Origin: Thermomucor indicae-seudaticae
Taxonomy: Eukaryota; Mucoromycota; Mucoromycetes; Mucorales; Lichtheimiaceae
DNA: 29,051 nucleotides
Direction: 5' to 3'
Assembly: GCA_000787465.1 (NCBI GenBank)
Contig: JSYX01000450.1
Location: 1-29,051 of the forward strand
Each line of letters opens with the position of its first letter. The first letter of the stretch is position 1. The notes under the pieces are model-generated. The model was not told where the DNA came from. It was given only the letters and a program-made list of their open reading frames with translations, and did no database searches. This document shows positions 1-10,481 of this stretch, one piece after another. A program made the translations under genes and the position numbers.

Positions 1-53
1 ATCAACTAACGGATTACCAGAAGTTTTTCTAGTTTTTCTTCAAATTCAAGAAA

Positions 54-91
54 ATGGTTCAAGAGTCATCTAAGAGGCAATCGAAGTCCAG
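54..91 (+). other. Possible isolated first coding exon
   Basis: An ATG opens a 12-codon basic, serine-rich stretch (MVQESSKRQSKS plus two bases) that runs straight into GTATGT, a consensus fungal 5' splice site. I found no downstream exon on this strand that continues it: the next gene, at 913, has its own ATG, and the acceptors just before it do not match the phase this donor would need. It could be the start of a gene with a long first intron, a leader exon, or chance. Confidence 0.2.
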
Positions 92-912
92 GTATGTATC
101 CCAGAGCATTTTTTGCTGCTCTATTATCACTTCGTGTGGGCTTCCATGATATCAGAAATAGAGATTAGAATAGCTTTGTCTGCTCTCTTTCCATTGAGTA
201 CTACATTATCATAAAAAAAGAATAAACCATTCCTTTACTCCTTGAAATACACACTGCATTAATTAATAAACTCCTGCATCCCTTGTAAAAACGGTACGAT
301 ATTTTTGGATCCGTCGAAATATCTATGGATCCGAGGCGCAAAAATGACTGCGAATGTGATTGGATGATTGGATGATATATCCAAGTAATCGTCGGCTTAT
401 GGACGGCTATTGGTTAATTCTAGAGGTTCTCAGGACCGAAGGGAACGCCATTGGTCGGAAAAGTCCTTAAAACCTCGGTTCTAGGCACCTAAATAGAATG
501 CCATTGGGCAGAAAAGTCCTTAGAACCTCGGTTTTAGGTGCCTAAAAATCTTCTTCTAAGGACCTAGAACCGCAACTTAAGTCCAGCGAATAGAGTCACT
601 GTTCTCTGTGATTGCTCTGACTATGGCGTACATTTCATGCCAGACAAACAAATAAAAAGTTACTAAGCTAGGTTCACTGTAATCGAGAAGATGGTGCAAG
701 TTCCCTCTTGTTTACCACTCCGCCTTTTAATGGTATAATTGAACCACGGACCTGCATTGAGGAATACTGTATCGGTTCTGCATATGAAACGCCAATAGTG
801 CTCTTTTTTCACAGGATTACGCAATGCGGCCGTCACTGATTGAAAAGTTTCAAAAAGTCGTCATTACGTGGAATTCATAGCCATTTGCTCTTTATTTATA
901 CCTTTTCTTAAT
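92..912. other. Intergenic region, no gene recognised
   Basis: About 0.8 kb upstream of the poly(A) polymerase-like gene with no recognisable coding. It holds the 53-bp tandem repeat listed separately and an AT-rich tttatttata motif at about 891-900, shortly before the ATG at 913, which could serve as a TATA-like promoter element. GGATCC occurs twice within 25 bp near 307-331, with no clear meaning. Confidence 0.5.
445..575. repeat. Two 53-bp tandem copies with a short inverted part-copy
   Basis: Two imperfect direct copies lie head to tail at 445-497 and 498-550. Both share CCATTGG, GAAAAGTCCTTA and AACCTCGGTT followed by TAGG..CCTAAA, and differ at roughly eight positions. Just after them, 553-572 carries part of the unit inverted (CTAAGGACCTAGAACCG). 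Direct plus inverted copies in an intergenic gap are typical of a decayed miniature transposon or satellite-like unit. No terminal inverted repeat or target duplication can be fixed from this single copy. Confidence 0.5.
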
Positions 913-2953
913 ATGCTTTCTGACAAGTCATGGAGTCAATACTTGAGAACGAACGGGATCATTGAAAGTCAAGTACAACAGCGGGAGCGGTAAGAACCCC
1001 TTTCCTTCAAGACATTGAACGTTTGAAGTGTATTTGCCCTGATTGTGACTAATTTTATGCAAAAGCGAAGTTGTCTTGAGTCTGTTGCGCATCCTTGTAC
1101 CAACTTTTACACGTAAAGTCGCTTGGGAATCCAATCTCAAGAAGGACGATTTTCAATGCCAAATAGTGCCATTTGGCTCCTCCGTACTAGGAGCACATTT
1201 GGCTGACGCGGACATGAACGTCGTCTTTCTGGGTGCGTGGCCCGTTCACAGAAGCGATTTTTTCGGGTTTTTTCCTGAGATCCTGCGACGACATGCGACT
1301 ATAACCGATGTTGAAGTAAATCCTACATTTAATGACATTGTCCAGCAGTTTCAACTGATAACTTTGTCAAACCAGGTGATCGAATTGGCGACTGTCTCTT
1401 TTATCCGTTGCACCATTGATCGATTTCCGGTTTGTGGCATGACAGCCATGCTAGTAACAACGCTTGTACTGATAACATGCAGGTGGCCATTGGGTTCGCT
1501 AGGCTAAACTTGAACACTGTGCCACCTGGAATCAATTTGCTTGAAAATAGCTTGCTTTCCGGACTTGGTGAACGTTGCGTAAAGTCGTTGGATGGTATTT
1601 TTTAATGGAAAAAGGCATATAACCCATTCAAATGGTTTACACTCTCAAGGATAGGTCCACGTGTTTACAGATATCTTCTACAGCAGATACAGCCAGAGCA
1701 TCTGCCCGTTTTCCGAACCGCTTTGCAATGCATAAAGTGGTGGGCCAAACAGAGATGTATTTATGACGAGCCCATCGGTTACCTTAACGGCAATTCCTGG
1801 ACGCTGCTTCTGGCGAAAACCTACATGACAAAAGTGAAATCATCAGATCACAGTATGGACAATACATCTGTCCATAATTTGCTTTTGTCCTTTTTCCATA
1901 CTTGGAGTACGTGGCCATGGCCGATCCCAGTTATACTGACTGGTTCTATTGAAGGCTATGACGGGAAAGTTATCGATTATCGCACCCTGGTAAGACAAAT
2001 TTCCACCTTCATATTAAGTGCCCTGTGCTTAGCGCGTACTGCTACGTAGGTGGAATTTGAGGATGCCGTAATGCCGATAGTATCGCCTTGCTACCAAGCC
2101 TCAAACACAGCCCTTACTGTCACTAAGTCAACACGTTGTGTAATGACGAAGGAGTTGACTCGCGGTATTAACACTGCGCTCTTAGGTCGTTTCAGTTACT
2201 GATATGTATGTTTGTAGCTCGTCTCATTATTTCATCAGAGTTCCCAAACGCGGAGGCCATGATAAGAAAGCTTTTCCGGCCTTTGAATATTGTCAAAGAT
2301 TACATACACTTTATCGAAGTTCTCGTCAATAGTGAAAACATTGCGACGTTCGAGGTTTGGTAAACAGAGGATAGCAAAAGTCTGTCGTTGATTCGTCCAT
2401 TTGCTGAGGTTCTTGCGTGGTTTGTAGGAAAACCAAGATGCCCACTATAATTCCTTGTTTGATACAACTACTGGAATCTGTACCTTCCATCACGTATATC
2501 CATCCATACCCAAGACCTTTCATTGATACTATTCGATACCATACCAGAGAAGAGAAGACCGCTTTACAATTTGGACAAAAGCTTCCGGAATCCAAACTCG
2601 AGTATCGCAAGAGCATGCTTCAGCCAGGTCTGCTGCATCGCGCCTGCTACTTGATAGGGATCGCGGTAAAGCCTTCCGCTGAGGAAGGTATGGTTAAAAT
2701 CTTATGCACCATATACATCTCCAGATATTTCACGAATATGAACAACAGACATGCAAAAGACTATTGACATAAGCCCGCAGTTAGCCATGTTCCAAAGAAC
2801 AGTGAACTCCAAAAGAAGTAGTAAAGATGATGATCTTTTCGTCAGTGTAGTTGCTGGCAAAAGGTAACGCACTCCCACAGTTGGCCATCATCATCGTATA
2901 CTCACCACGATTGTTTCTTTTACAGGAGAGATATTGCAACGATTGTAAAATAA
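913..2953 (+). CDS. Divergent poly(A) polymerase homologue with degenerate active site
   Basis: Nine exons (913-989, 1066-1375, 1483-1594, 1655-1989, 2050-2164, 2218-2359, 2428-2687, 2749-2863, 2926-2953) join in frame into 497 codons. The protein follows canonical eukaryotic poly(A) polymerase from end to end: FGS motif (residues 62-64), a DFF..F.EILRR helix, VAIGFARL, CVKSLDGPRV, ALQCIKWWAKQR, GYLNGNSWTLLLAKT, MPIVSPCYQ, the FxVWKTK..LIQLLES region and an HPYPRPF RNA-binding-domain segment. Active enzymes have GADIDTL and IDLLFARL. Here these read DADMNVV (D75 kept, N77) and VAIGFARL (A131), so two of three metal-binding Asp are lost. All splice phases fit and no stop interrupts, which argues against a long-dead pseudogene. 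It has a short N terminus and no Ser/Thr-rich tail. Catalysis is not expected; an RNA-binding or regulatory role is inference. Confidence 0.82.
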
Positions 2954-3193
2954 ACACACATCTTTTAATCAACTTTGGCATCTACACTTATTGTTTAGGA
3001 ATAGCATAATTACCTGTAAATTTACTTTCTGATACGCTTGCAAATGAAACGTGAAGCATGACTTCAACATGGTAGAAACTGAGGGAGAATTGTACTTCCA
3101 TCGCGTCCAACAGTCTTCAAAACACTGACTAAAAAAAGAAAGAGCGCCTCTGATATCGCTGGTAACATTTAAAGCAAGATACATTCTATCTCT

Positions 3194-4540
3194 CTATGAA
3201 TTTTCAGATGGAAAGACTTGTCGTATGTTGAGGTTGATTCGTGAAGTACGCATGTAGTCCCCATAAAGCTTCCAATCTGGTGCGTCAGGATACGTTCCTT
3301 CTGGCGATAGATAATCCGGTAGCGTGTCTTCTAGTATACGAGGCACGCCTAAATTTCAAGCCACCTACGTTTAGAAACAAGCTCTATAGCCTAGTCCTTT
3401 CAACGACTCTTTTTTTTTTACCATGAAAGTATTGGCGGCAAACTTCGGTCATGATGACAATATCACCGCTGTGCAGGCGAATAGGTACAGGTTCGGTCTC
3501 ACGCGTCTTGCCTCCAATAAGGTAGATGCATGCATTCCCGAAACTGATGGATACCAAGGGAGCCTGCATGTTCAGCTCACTGCGGTCCACATGGCCCATC
3601 AGTGTATCGCGATACTGATAGAAATTAATGACGGCTGCTTCGGCCTTAAAATCACGTCCAGGGTACGTATTGATCCATCCACCTGGGCCACCCACACCCT
3701 CCGAAGCAGTGACAATGGCTCTGGTCAGTTCAGCCACTGGATCCGGCATCTTGTACCGACGGTCGAAATGATACGTCCTTGTGGGCCAGTGATATTGATA
3801 CCCAAGCATCACCCAGCGCATCTTTTTGAGTAACTGGGAAGGTGGCAGAATCGGTACGGTCTCGGAAGGCAAAGGGTCAGGTTTCGGTTGATTCAGATCA
3901 GGACGAAAGTTCTCGTCGCATGCCGTGAGCAGTCTCCGTTGTTGTTGTACAGGTTGATCGTCTGTTTTCTTCTTTGGTTTCCTCGGCACGTAATACTCTG
4001 GGTCGTTTTCAGAGATTTCGCCTCGTTGCTCCCGTTCATAAAGCTGCCAGAGACCTTCTGCGGGAAGCTGGTAATGCGTGTCAAGATTGGACGTGTGCGG
4101 TGCGCGTGCGTAAACAGACAAGCATTCCCGAATGAACCGTCTTTGTGCCTGCGGACTGAACGGGTTCGGAATCACGATGAGTCCTATTGTATATCGGCAA
4201 CATGAGGAGCGTGAAAAGCGGTGGACCCGTTTTTTTTCTCTTTCTAACCTGGCACCCGTTTGAGAATAAATGCTTCGATCGTTGTCTGATCCGAGTCGCC
4301 GAAAAGCGACGACAGTGATTGTAGACTCTGCGCTAGTCGCACTTGTTCGGCTTCAGCGAGATTCTGGCTGGAATGAAAGTCAATCACCTGAGAGTAATCC
4401 GGTGGTGGAAAACGAGACTTGAAATTACGTTCGGCGTAACGAAATGGTGCCTGATTGACATAAGTTTCAGGATTCTGCTTGCGGTTTACGTTTTCTCGAA
4501 GCTGTTTTTCATAAAGTTTCTGCTGTCGTCTTGAAGGCAT
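3194..4540 (-). CDS. ALKBH1: AlkB homologue 1, Fe(II)/2-oxoglutarate nucleic-acid dioxygenase
   Basis: Three exons (4249-4540, 3422-4183, 3194-3348) give 402 aa, close to the usual size of ALKBH1. The family oxidatively demethylates nucleic acids; ALKBH1 acts on tRNA and mitochondrial RNA and possibly DNA. The core is clear: IPNPFSPQAQRRFI.ECL (about 102-119), WVMLGYQYHW (about 221-230), the iron ligands in LMGHVDRSE (H295, D297), the distal His H351 in QYFHG, and the C-terminal RINLNIRQV with R388 and R394 for 2-oxoglutarate binding. A donor G|GTTAGA with acceptor AATAG|GA, and G|GTAAAA with TTTAG|GC, restore VPGLIVIP and FHGVPRI exactly. It converges on the poly(A) polymerase-like gene. The YIPF stop lies only 39 bp upstream of its ATG, leaving almost no private promoter. 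Confidence 0.93.
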
Positions 4541-4579
4541 GAAAGAGACAGAGAGGGAGAAAAAGAGGCTTTATTATTA

Positions 4580-5744
4580 TTATTGTTGGGGTGTGGCTGC
4601 TGCCCGAAAGTCATAACTGTAAAAAGCAATCTTCAGTATCAATGCGAACCCTGCATGGGCTCCCAAGATGGCCAAAAGGATGATCCTTGACGTCTTTGCA
4701 TCCGCTCGAGAAATGACGATATACAGGTTTTTGACCAAAAAGTAAGCTAGGAATCGATTCTGCTGTTAATTCTCCCCCACATCACCGCCCCTCTCTTGTT
4801 TCATTCCATACCTGTTAATGCAAAGGCAACGCCAACGAACACCCAACGTGCGATATCATTAGGTATCACGCAAAGAGCCTGTGGAGGAATAGTGTAAATC
4901 ATCCATCCTTCTTGATCATTTCTCTCTCTCTCTGTCTTACCGAAACAAAGATCCAAACGGTAAGGCCATAGCCGTAATAATCAACAATCTCGAGTAAACT
5001 TGGCTGACAGCCAAAGTACTTTGTTGCTGCCCAGACTAATACCGGGCATCCGAATCCATACGTGTAAACGACAAAGACCGCGTAGCTCAGAACGCGGAAA
5101 TCGTTGACGTGGGGCACGCCAGCAATGTAGGCCGCAAGGGAGCCCGCGATCGACGAGCACACGAATAAGCAAAAGATCACGGTGGTCGCAATCCAAAAGG
5201 GCCCATAGAGATCGGGCTGATGATGTAGCGTCTCGGAAGCAAAATCACCCAACGGATACAATGTCTTTAAACAGCGTTCGATCACATCCGTTGTGTCGAC
5301 GTCAAAGAATCGAGCGTAATAGTCGAGTGACCAGATCGGTTTACCAGATCCGGTGGTTCGTCTTTCGGTTTCGTTTGTCGTGTCAAAGTAGCTTGGTGCG
5401 CTTGAAGGTGGTGGTGGCGGTGCGTTGGTGCCTAGGACCTGACTTAGCCCATGACTGACTAATGTATCCCCCCCCTTTTCGACATACTTGTCGTTTTGGC
5501 TCCTGAACTCGTAGAAAAGTCTACAAGAACGAGTTGAGATGAAAACATGGAAAGGTGTGCGCTGCTGTCATTGTTGTCTTGCCTTGAAACTCTAGCGCAT
5601 CGCTCTCAATCGTGGCGGGCTGTAGCCAAAGAAATCGAGTCAACACAGTGGGAATGACGAAGAACCGACACGTGTCTGGTGTACCTGAGTGTACGGACTT
5701 TCGTCCATGTCCACGAGTACATTATACTGATCTTTGCCAGACAT
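4580..5744 (-). CDS. YIPF1/YIPF2-type Golgi membrane protein (Yip1 domain), frame break in G8 run
   Basis: Five exons (5685-5744, 5583-5619, 4941-5520, 4812-4878, 4580-4746) encode about 303 aa, the usual YIPF1/2 size. Yip1-family proteins are multi-pass ER/Golgi proteins that bind Rab GTPases. Visible features are the N-terminal DALEFQDF, IWSLDYYARFFDVDT, the signature NPDLYGPFWI-like QPDLYGPFWIATT, SLLEIVDYYGYGL and a C-terminal YFLVKNLY..SRADAKTSR, with about five hydrophobic segments. Intron 2 is GC-AG (CAAG|GCAAGA). The exon lengths sum to 911, one short of a multiple of three. The discrepancy maps to eight G residues on the coding strand (plus-strand C run 5468-5475), where nine would join DFSTSSGAKTTS to GGDTLVSHG. 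Either a sequencing or assembly error or a real frameshift; all other junctions are clean. Confidence 0.85.
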
Positions 5745-5919
5745 GGTTGGACGTGGCCAAGAAAAGATCGTCCCTGGCAAGGCGTCAAGAAAGGTCCGCT
5801 CGCACATTCGAAATCTCTCTCCAGTTATACGCGGTTATATATTCTATAGGTGATCGTTATATTACATAGGATATACAAGTAGTAATAATAGCTATCTATA
5901 GTCCAGTACGGAGAGATGG

Positions 5920-7346
5920 TTACGCTTTGCGGCTTCTGATATCATCCAAGGAACGCACCAAGGTCTTTGAGCGGTACAGGCTCAACTGTTCCTTGGTCAT
6001 GTAGGTTAGAAAGTCGCCCCGCATGCAGAGCACATCAAGGCCACCTGCTGGATCAATGTAACGGTCTTTACGGGGCAATAGACGATAGACGACCTCATTT
6101 CTGTAACTATCCGTATACAGAAATGCTCTTGAACCACAAACGTCATCGATGCTCGTGCTTTTTTTTGGTTGGCGAGCGATGAGTGTGCATGGAATATTCA
6201 TTGGGGACATTTAAAGTGTTACCGAAAGACCAGGTCACACGCCTGAGCGTTGGTCATCATCCAGCGTAAGGCATGGTTAGCTAAAACTTTGGCGGCACAT
6301 GGACCACCAATGACATCCGAGTGGTTACCGGGAAACCAGACTTGTTCCATTGCTGATAGGCTTGTTTGCGTGATGTAAAGATCATGAGGGTTGGACTGAA
6401 TCAGGCACGTTGTCCATGGATGGCCAGAGCATGATAGGATGAAATGATCTGAGGTGATATCTTGGTGTCATGGAAGCTCGAAAGATTATGGAATACACTC
6501 CAGACTGCGTACGTATCATTAGAAATGGTATGGAAACTTTTTCTCGTTATACTTGCACAGAGTTCCACCCAGATACCATGGCAAGCGAGGCACTCCGAGA
6601 CTTCCTGTATACAAAAAAGGAGTTGAATGAGTGTTTGTAAGATATTCTTGAGGTTGGGTATGATAATAAACAAACCGACGGTATCAAAGCAGCCAAGGAA
6701 TCGAATGGTGGATTCATGGCATTGATACTTTCGACGGAATTCGACGGCTCCTCGGTCGCGTGGATGGCTTTTGCGATCCCGCCGGCGATATAAGGCGTAA
6801 GCTTTCCTGAGTTTTTTGGATATAAGCTCACAAGGAAGGAGGCCCACATTGTGGATCATCCCCGCTAAGCTCCGGGCAGCATAGGCTATTATTATCATTG
6901 ATTAAGCGAGTATTTCAGTTAATTAATCAATCATAATGCGGACCCACCTCCGCGAGAAGCACCCAGAAGCCAAATTTCATCCGTCTCCGGGTCTTGAAAA
7001 TTTTCACTCAAGAACGCATAAGCTTGCTTAATCTGATCACTGATACCGACACCGAATGCACCACCGAGATACTTCTTGATCCCGTCCTGAGTAGCACCGA
7101 CACCTTTGAAATACTGTGCTATCTGGATCCATGCTTGTCCATCCCTGTCTTTATGCTCGAAAGCTGCTTCAATGCTGGTATAGAATCGATAAATGTTCGT
7201 CTTGGCTAGAACGCAAGTATCTCGTTCAGTGGGCAATGCGTGCATGTTGGTCAAAGCATTACTGGACCTGCAGGAGTGTCCCACGTTCTGTCCAGACATG
7301 CAATGATTCGCCAGCGGACCTTGTTGTTTGAACTTGTAGACGCCAT
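5920..7346 (-). pseudogene. DUF2235 (Tle1-like) alpha/beta hydrolase, frame-broken
   Basis: Six exons (7268-7346, 6948-7205, 6676-6885, 6553-6604, 6223-6476, 5920-6127) match the DUF2235 domain, a lipase-like fold shared with bacterial Tle1 phospholipase effectors and common in fungi. Order: IIACLDRTWDTP (N-terminal strand), TNIYRFY, GGAFGVGISDQIKQAYAFLSENF, the nucleophile elbow GASRGA then ARSLAGMIHNVGLL, FLGCFDTVGSLGVPR with the Asp, FHDTKIS..YHALAI, and EQVWFPGNHSDV with the His. After AIHGQR the frame ends in TGA at 6401-6403, yet WIQSNPHD-like coding resumes in the next frame at 6401. The family's short PTLW stretch is also missing, so a deletion of roughly 5-6 codons plus one base is likely. 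Exon lengths sum to 1061. Probably a recent pseudogene; one sequence error alone would not explain the missing residues. Confidence 0.7.
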
Positions 7347-7776
7347 TGGAAAGAGAATGAGAGATACCAAGTTCAATGGAACCATGATATATATATATAT
7401 ATATACCCCGTTTCTTTGAGTTGCCCATTACTTTTTCATGTGGCTCAAGGAACCGCGTCGATTCATGTGGCGCCCACACTTTCGGGAGATGACTTCATCC
7501 TTTTTGGGGGGTGGATCGTCAATTGTTCCCATGACCCTCCCCCAACCCAGGGCAACTTTGTTGCCATGATAACAAGGAGTCATGAAAAATTGCGTAACAG
7601 TTGGCCTTGGTTTCTCACTCTTTTACAATCTGTCCTACCTCCCCAATATGACAATAACGAAACAGTTTATTTAATTTCTTTTCCTCTCTTCCCTCTCTTT
7701 CCCCTTTCTTTTTTTCTCCTTTGACGCACACACACCCCGTTGATCATCTGGCATTGCATTCACCATTAGCGTCGGA
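7347..7776. promoter_or_regulatory. Shared divergent promoter region
   Basis: This 430-bp gap separates the start codons of the DUF2235 gene (minus) and the Rab gene (plus). It holds an alternating (TA)n run at 7387-7405 near the DUF2235 side and a strong pyrimidine tract of mostly C and T at 7674-7722, which sits where the leader or core promoter of the Rab gene would be. Pyrimidine tracts before the start are frequent in fungal promoters; the role here is inferred. Confidence 0.4.
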
Positions 7777-8704
7777 ATGTACGCGGACGCGACGCTAGAA
7801 GCCAAAGTGGTTATACTGGGAAGCACAGGTTCGTTCGTTCGGGAAAAAGAGAGAGACAAAGGCTGCATAAATAAATCAGTGATCAAGGTGTAGGAAAGAC
7901 ATCGATGGTGATTCGATATGTCCAGAATACATTTTCATCCACTAGCACGTCTACGATTGGTGCATCCTTCATGACCAAGAAATTGTAAGCCCTATTCTCT
8001 CTCTCTGTGCTTATTTCTTGTTGAATAAAACGCTACTTGTTTAGAACAGTTGACAATTGTCATGTCCGTCTTCAGATATGGGATACAGCTGGACAAGGTG
8101 AGCCTTGCAAGGGGGGAATTCATTAGCGTCATTTGGATTTCTCATAATATAGGGGTGGGGCGTTAGAAAGATTTAGGGCCATGGCGCCAATGTATTATCG
8201 GGGTGCGCAGGCAGCTATACTTGTGTACGACATCACATCCAAAGAAAGCTTCCTGGATATGAATACCTGGGTAGAAGGCATGACGAGCACTGTATGTCGC
8301 ATGGAAAGATGAGGAGAACTCACGATGCATATGTTAGAATTGAAAAGAACAATGACAGATGATCTGGTGATCCATATTGTCGGTAACAAATTGGATCTTG
8401 CTCCGAGAGAACGAGCGATTCCGCTTGCTGAAGCGGAAGACTATGCGTCCAAAGCAGTCGGTCCGGAATGTCTAGTGTTTGAAGTTTCCGCCAAAGAAGA
8501 TGACGGTCGGTAAACACAGGAAACCAACAAAAGGAGAGAGAGACAGACTCACTGGAGAACATAGGTGAAATAGAGGATTTCTTTTTACATTTGGCCCAAA
8601 CCCTCGTGTGGCGTAAATATGGTCGACCGGAATCAAGGCAACCTCATCCCTCTCACTTATCATTAGATGACGAACCCTCACCGTCCCGTCCTGGCTGTTG
8701 TTGA
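7777..8704 (+). CDS. Rab-family small GTPase (Rab5/21/22-like)
   Basis: Six exons (7777-7828, 7888-7984, 8045-8097, 8167-8277, 8338-8505, 8565-8704) give 206 aa. Rab GTPases switch between GDP and GTP forms to direct vesicle tethering and fusion. All boxes are present: P-loop GSTGVGKT, effector loop [37 protein letters not shown], and EVSAKEDD where ETSAK is usual. The end GCC is a double-cysteine geranylgeranylation signal. TIGASFMTK and APMYYRGA point to the Rab5/Rab22 group rather than Rab1/8, but I would not name an orthologue. Intron 4 must be GC-AG (GAAG|GCATGA to GTTAG|AA): this yields TWVEELKRTM in frame, while every GT donor there leads to a stop. Intron 5 uses a weak GTCGGT donor. 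Confidence 0.9.
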
Positions 8705-8917
8705 CACACCTCCTTTTTCCATATATGCCCCCGCCTTCTCCTATATTGTATTGCATTGACTGCACGCATTTTATGCCAAATCAATGTACCTGCACAAAAA
8801 GTCCGACAACGTCGGATCAAAAAGTGTCGTTGTATTTTTCCTTCGTTCCTGATGCTGACAGATGGGCAGAGTAAGGATGAAATGCACAGCGATCCAGAAC
8901 AGGCATAGACAAACCCT

Positions 8918-9519
8918 ATGGCATATGCAGAGATCGGAGTGGGCCTGACGGCCTTTGGTGTGCTTTTTATGGTCCTGGGTGTCTTTGCATTCTTTGATGC
9001 AGGACTATTAGCCATGGGCAACGTAAGCATCTGCGTGCGATTCGTGTCCCACTTCCTCCTGGTTTACTCAATGGGCGAGGTTAGATTTTGTTCATTGCCG
9101 GCATTCCTCTGACGATTGGCGTTCAACGTACGATTGGGTTCTTTGCACAAAAGCAAAAGATGCGTGGTACTCTGTGCTTTGTATTTGGTGTGCTTCTCGT
9201 CTTTTTCAAGTGGGCCATTGTTGGCATGATCATTGAAGTCTTTGGCATTCTTAATCTCTTTGGGCAAGTCATGTTCTCCCGTGACTTCTGAGGATCAGCA
9301 TTGTTCCTAAATACTTTTTTCTGCAACAGGGATTTCTTTCCTCTCGTCTTTGCGTTCCTGCGCAGACTTCCCGTCATTGGATCCGTCCTTAGCCATCCGG
9401 CTTTGACCAAGGCAAGTGTGCTTGATAGAAGATAGAAAATAGAGGATGTTAATGCAAAAAGTCCTTTTTTTCTTTCCCAGATCTTGGATCGGTTTTCTGG
9501 ACCAGCACTACCCTTATGA
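8918..9519 (+). CDS. GOT1: Golgi transport protein Got1
   Basis: Four exons (8918-9022, 9085-9263, 9330-9411, 9481-9519) encode 134 aa, matching the family's roughly 140 aa. Got1 is a four-TM protein of ER-derived vesicles and early Golgi that supports ER-Golgi and intra-Golgi transport. Signature segments are IGVGLTAFGVLFMVLGVF, FFDAGLLAMGN, IGVQRTIGFF, KMRGTLCFVFGVLLVF, VGMIIEVFGILNLFGDFFP and LRRLPVIGSVL. Introns 2 and 3 are both GC-AG with the optimal donor GCAAGT (TTTGG|GCAAGT and ACCAAG|GCAAGT). Using nearby GT dinucleotides breaks the frame or replaces the expected C-terminal HPALTKILDRFSG. It is convergent with the MARVEL-like gene, with 58 bp between stops. Confidence 0.93.
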
Positions 9520-9577
9520 ACAAAATACACATAGTAGCTAATATACAGTAATTCGTAATATATAGAATGGAATAATG

Positions 9578-10481
9578 TTACCGGCTATGGGAGTGAGGTG
9601 GTTCAGCCGCCTTTTCAGTTCTTCCATAACTGGGACTTGAATTGCTTGGAGAGCCACGGTTACAATGAGGATGGTTATAGATGGGTTGTTGATAACTGTA
9701 ATAGTTTGGCTCGACGAAGCCGGGACGAGGAGAGGGTGTCATCATGGGGACATCAGCTTTGTAGTCGTAAACGTCATAATCATCGTCATAGAACGAAGAA
9801 TTTCGAAGGATCCACACGAGTAAGGCCATGCAAAGCCAAAGGAAAGCCAGGATAATCACGCCCAGCCAGGCACCATTCACGAGCCCTAATAATATTTCAT
9901 TGCATAAAGATATATGTTCACATTCTCATTGAGACAAGTTACTTACAACAACGGTAAAAGGTGGTCTCGTCATTATCATACGAGGAGCAGTAGGTCGCGA
10001 ATCCCATTTGATTCGGTGCCAAGTTATTATTGTTACCGGTCCAAGGGATGGTGCCCGACTTTAAGGTATTGTAGACCACGACAGCAATCAAGAACGCGGC
10101 GTTGATGACGCTCAGGAAGCGGTCTGGACTGACTGTGTGGATACTCGTCGTGCTGAGAATCAAGAGAATGATGGAGGAAAGCAGAGAGAACCCTGAACCA
10201 GCATAATATAAAGTATACTGGCCGTGCATTTGGTTATCCCAGCAGTAACTTTAAAGCAGCATCAAAACTTACAGGCACGTATTCTGGCCACCAGTTGCCC
10301 ACCGCTTTATTATTCTCTAGGTCAGGCAATACGATTTGTGCTTTTTTTGAACTCGGTATTATTATTCCTCCCCGAACAAAGAGAAAGTTCTTTATTCTTC
10401 CTTACCGACATGGCAGGCCAGAGTTCCTGAACTAATGACAAACACAATGAACCGAAGTAGATTGAGCAATCCGCGCCACAT
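9578..10481 (-). CDS. Four-TM MARVEL-like membrane protein
   Basis: Four exons (10406-10481, 10273-10316, 9947-10217, 9578-9885) give 232 aa with matched phases. Hydrophobic segments: residues about 8-26 (LLNLLRFIVFVISSGTLAC), about 45-65 (GSGFSLLSSIILLILSTTS), about 74-92 (FLSVINAAFLIAVVVYNTL) and, after a cysteine-containing extracellular loop, GVIILAFLWLCMALLVWIL. An acidic and tyrosine-rich tail (FYDDDYDVYDY, then PNYYSYQQPIY) follows, with a Pro/Ser-rich end. Four helices with a short N terminus, a Cys loop between TM3 and TM4 and a polar tail fit fungal MARVEL-domain proteins of the plasma membrane (Nce102/Sur7-like roles). This is a fold-level call; no precise orthologue is claimed. 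Confidence 0.72.

Noticed and set aside
92..912. First exon at 54-91 as the start of the poly(A) polymerase-like gene
   Set aside because: The donor phase does not fit any acceptor that leads in frame to the codons after 913, and the gene has its own ATG.
7387..7405. (TA)n run read as coding IYIYIY upstream of the DUF2235 domain
   Set aside because: It is a simple repeat in the leader; the domain starts cleanly at the ATG at 7346.
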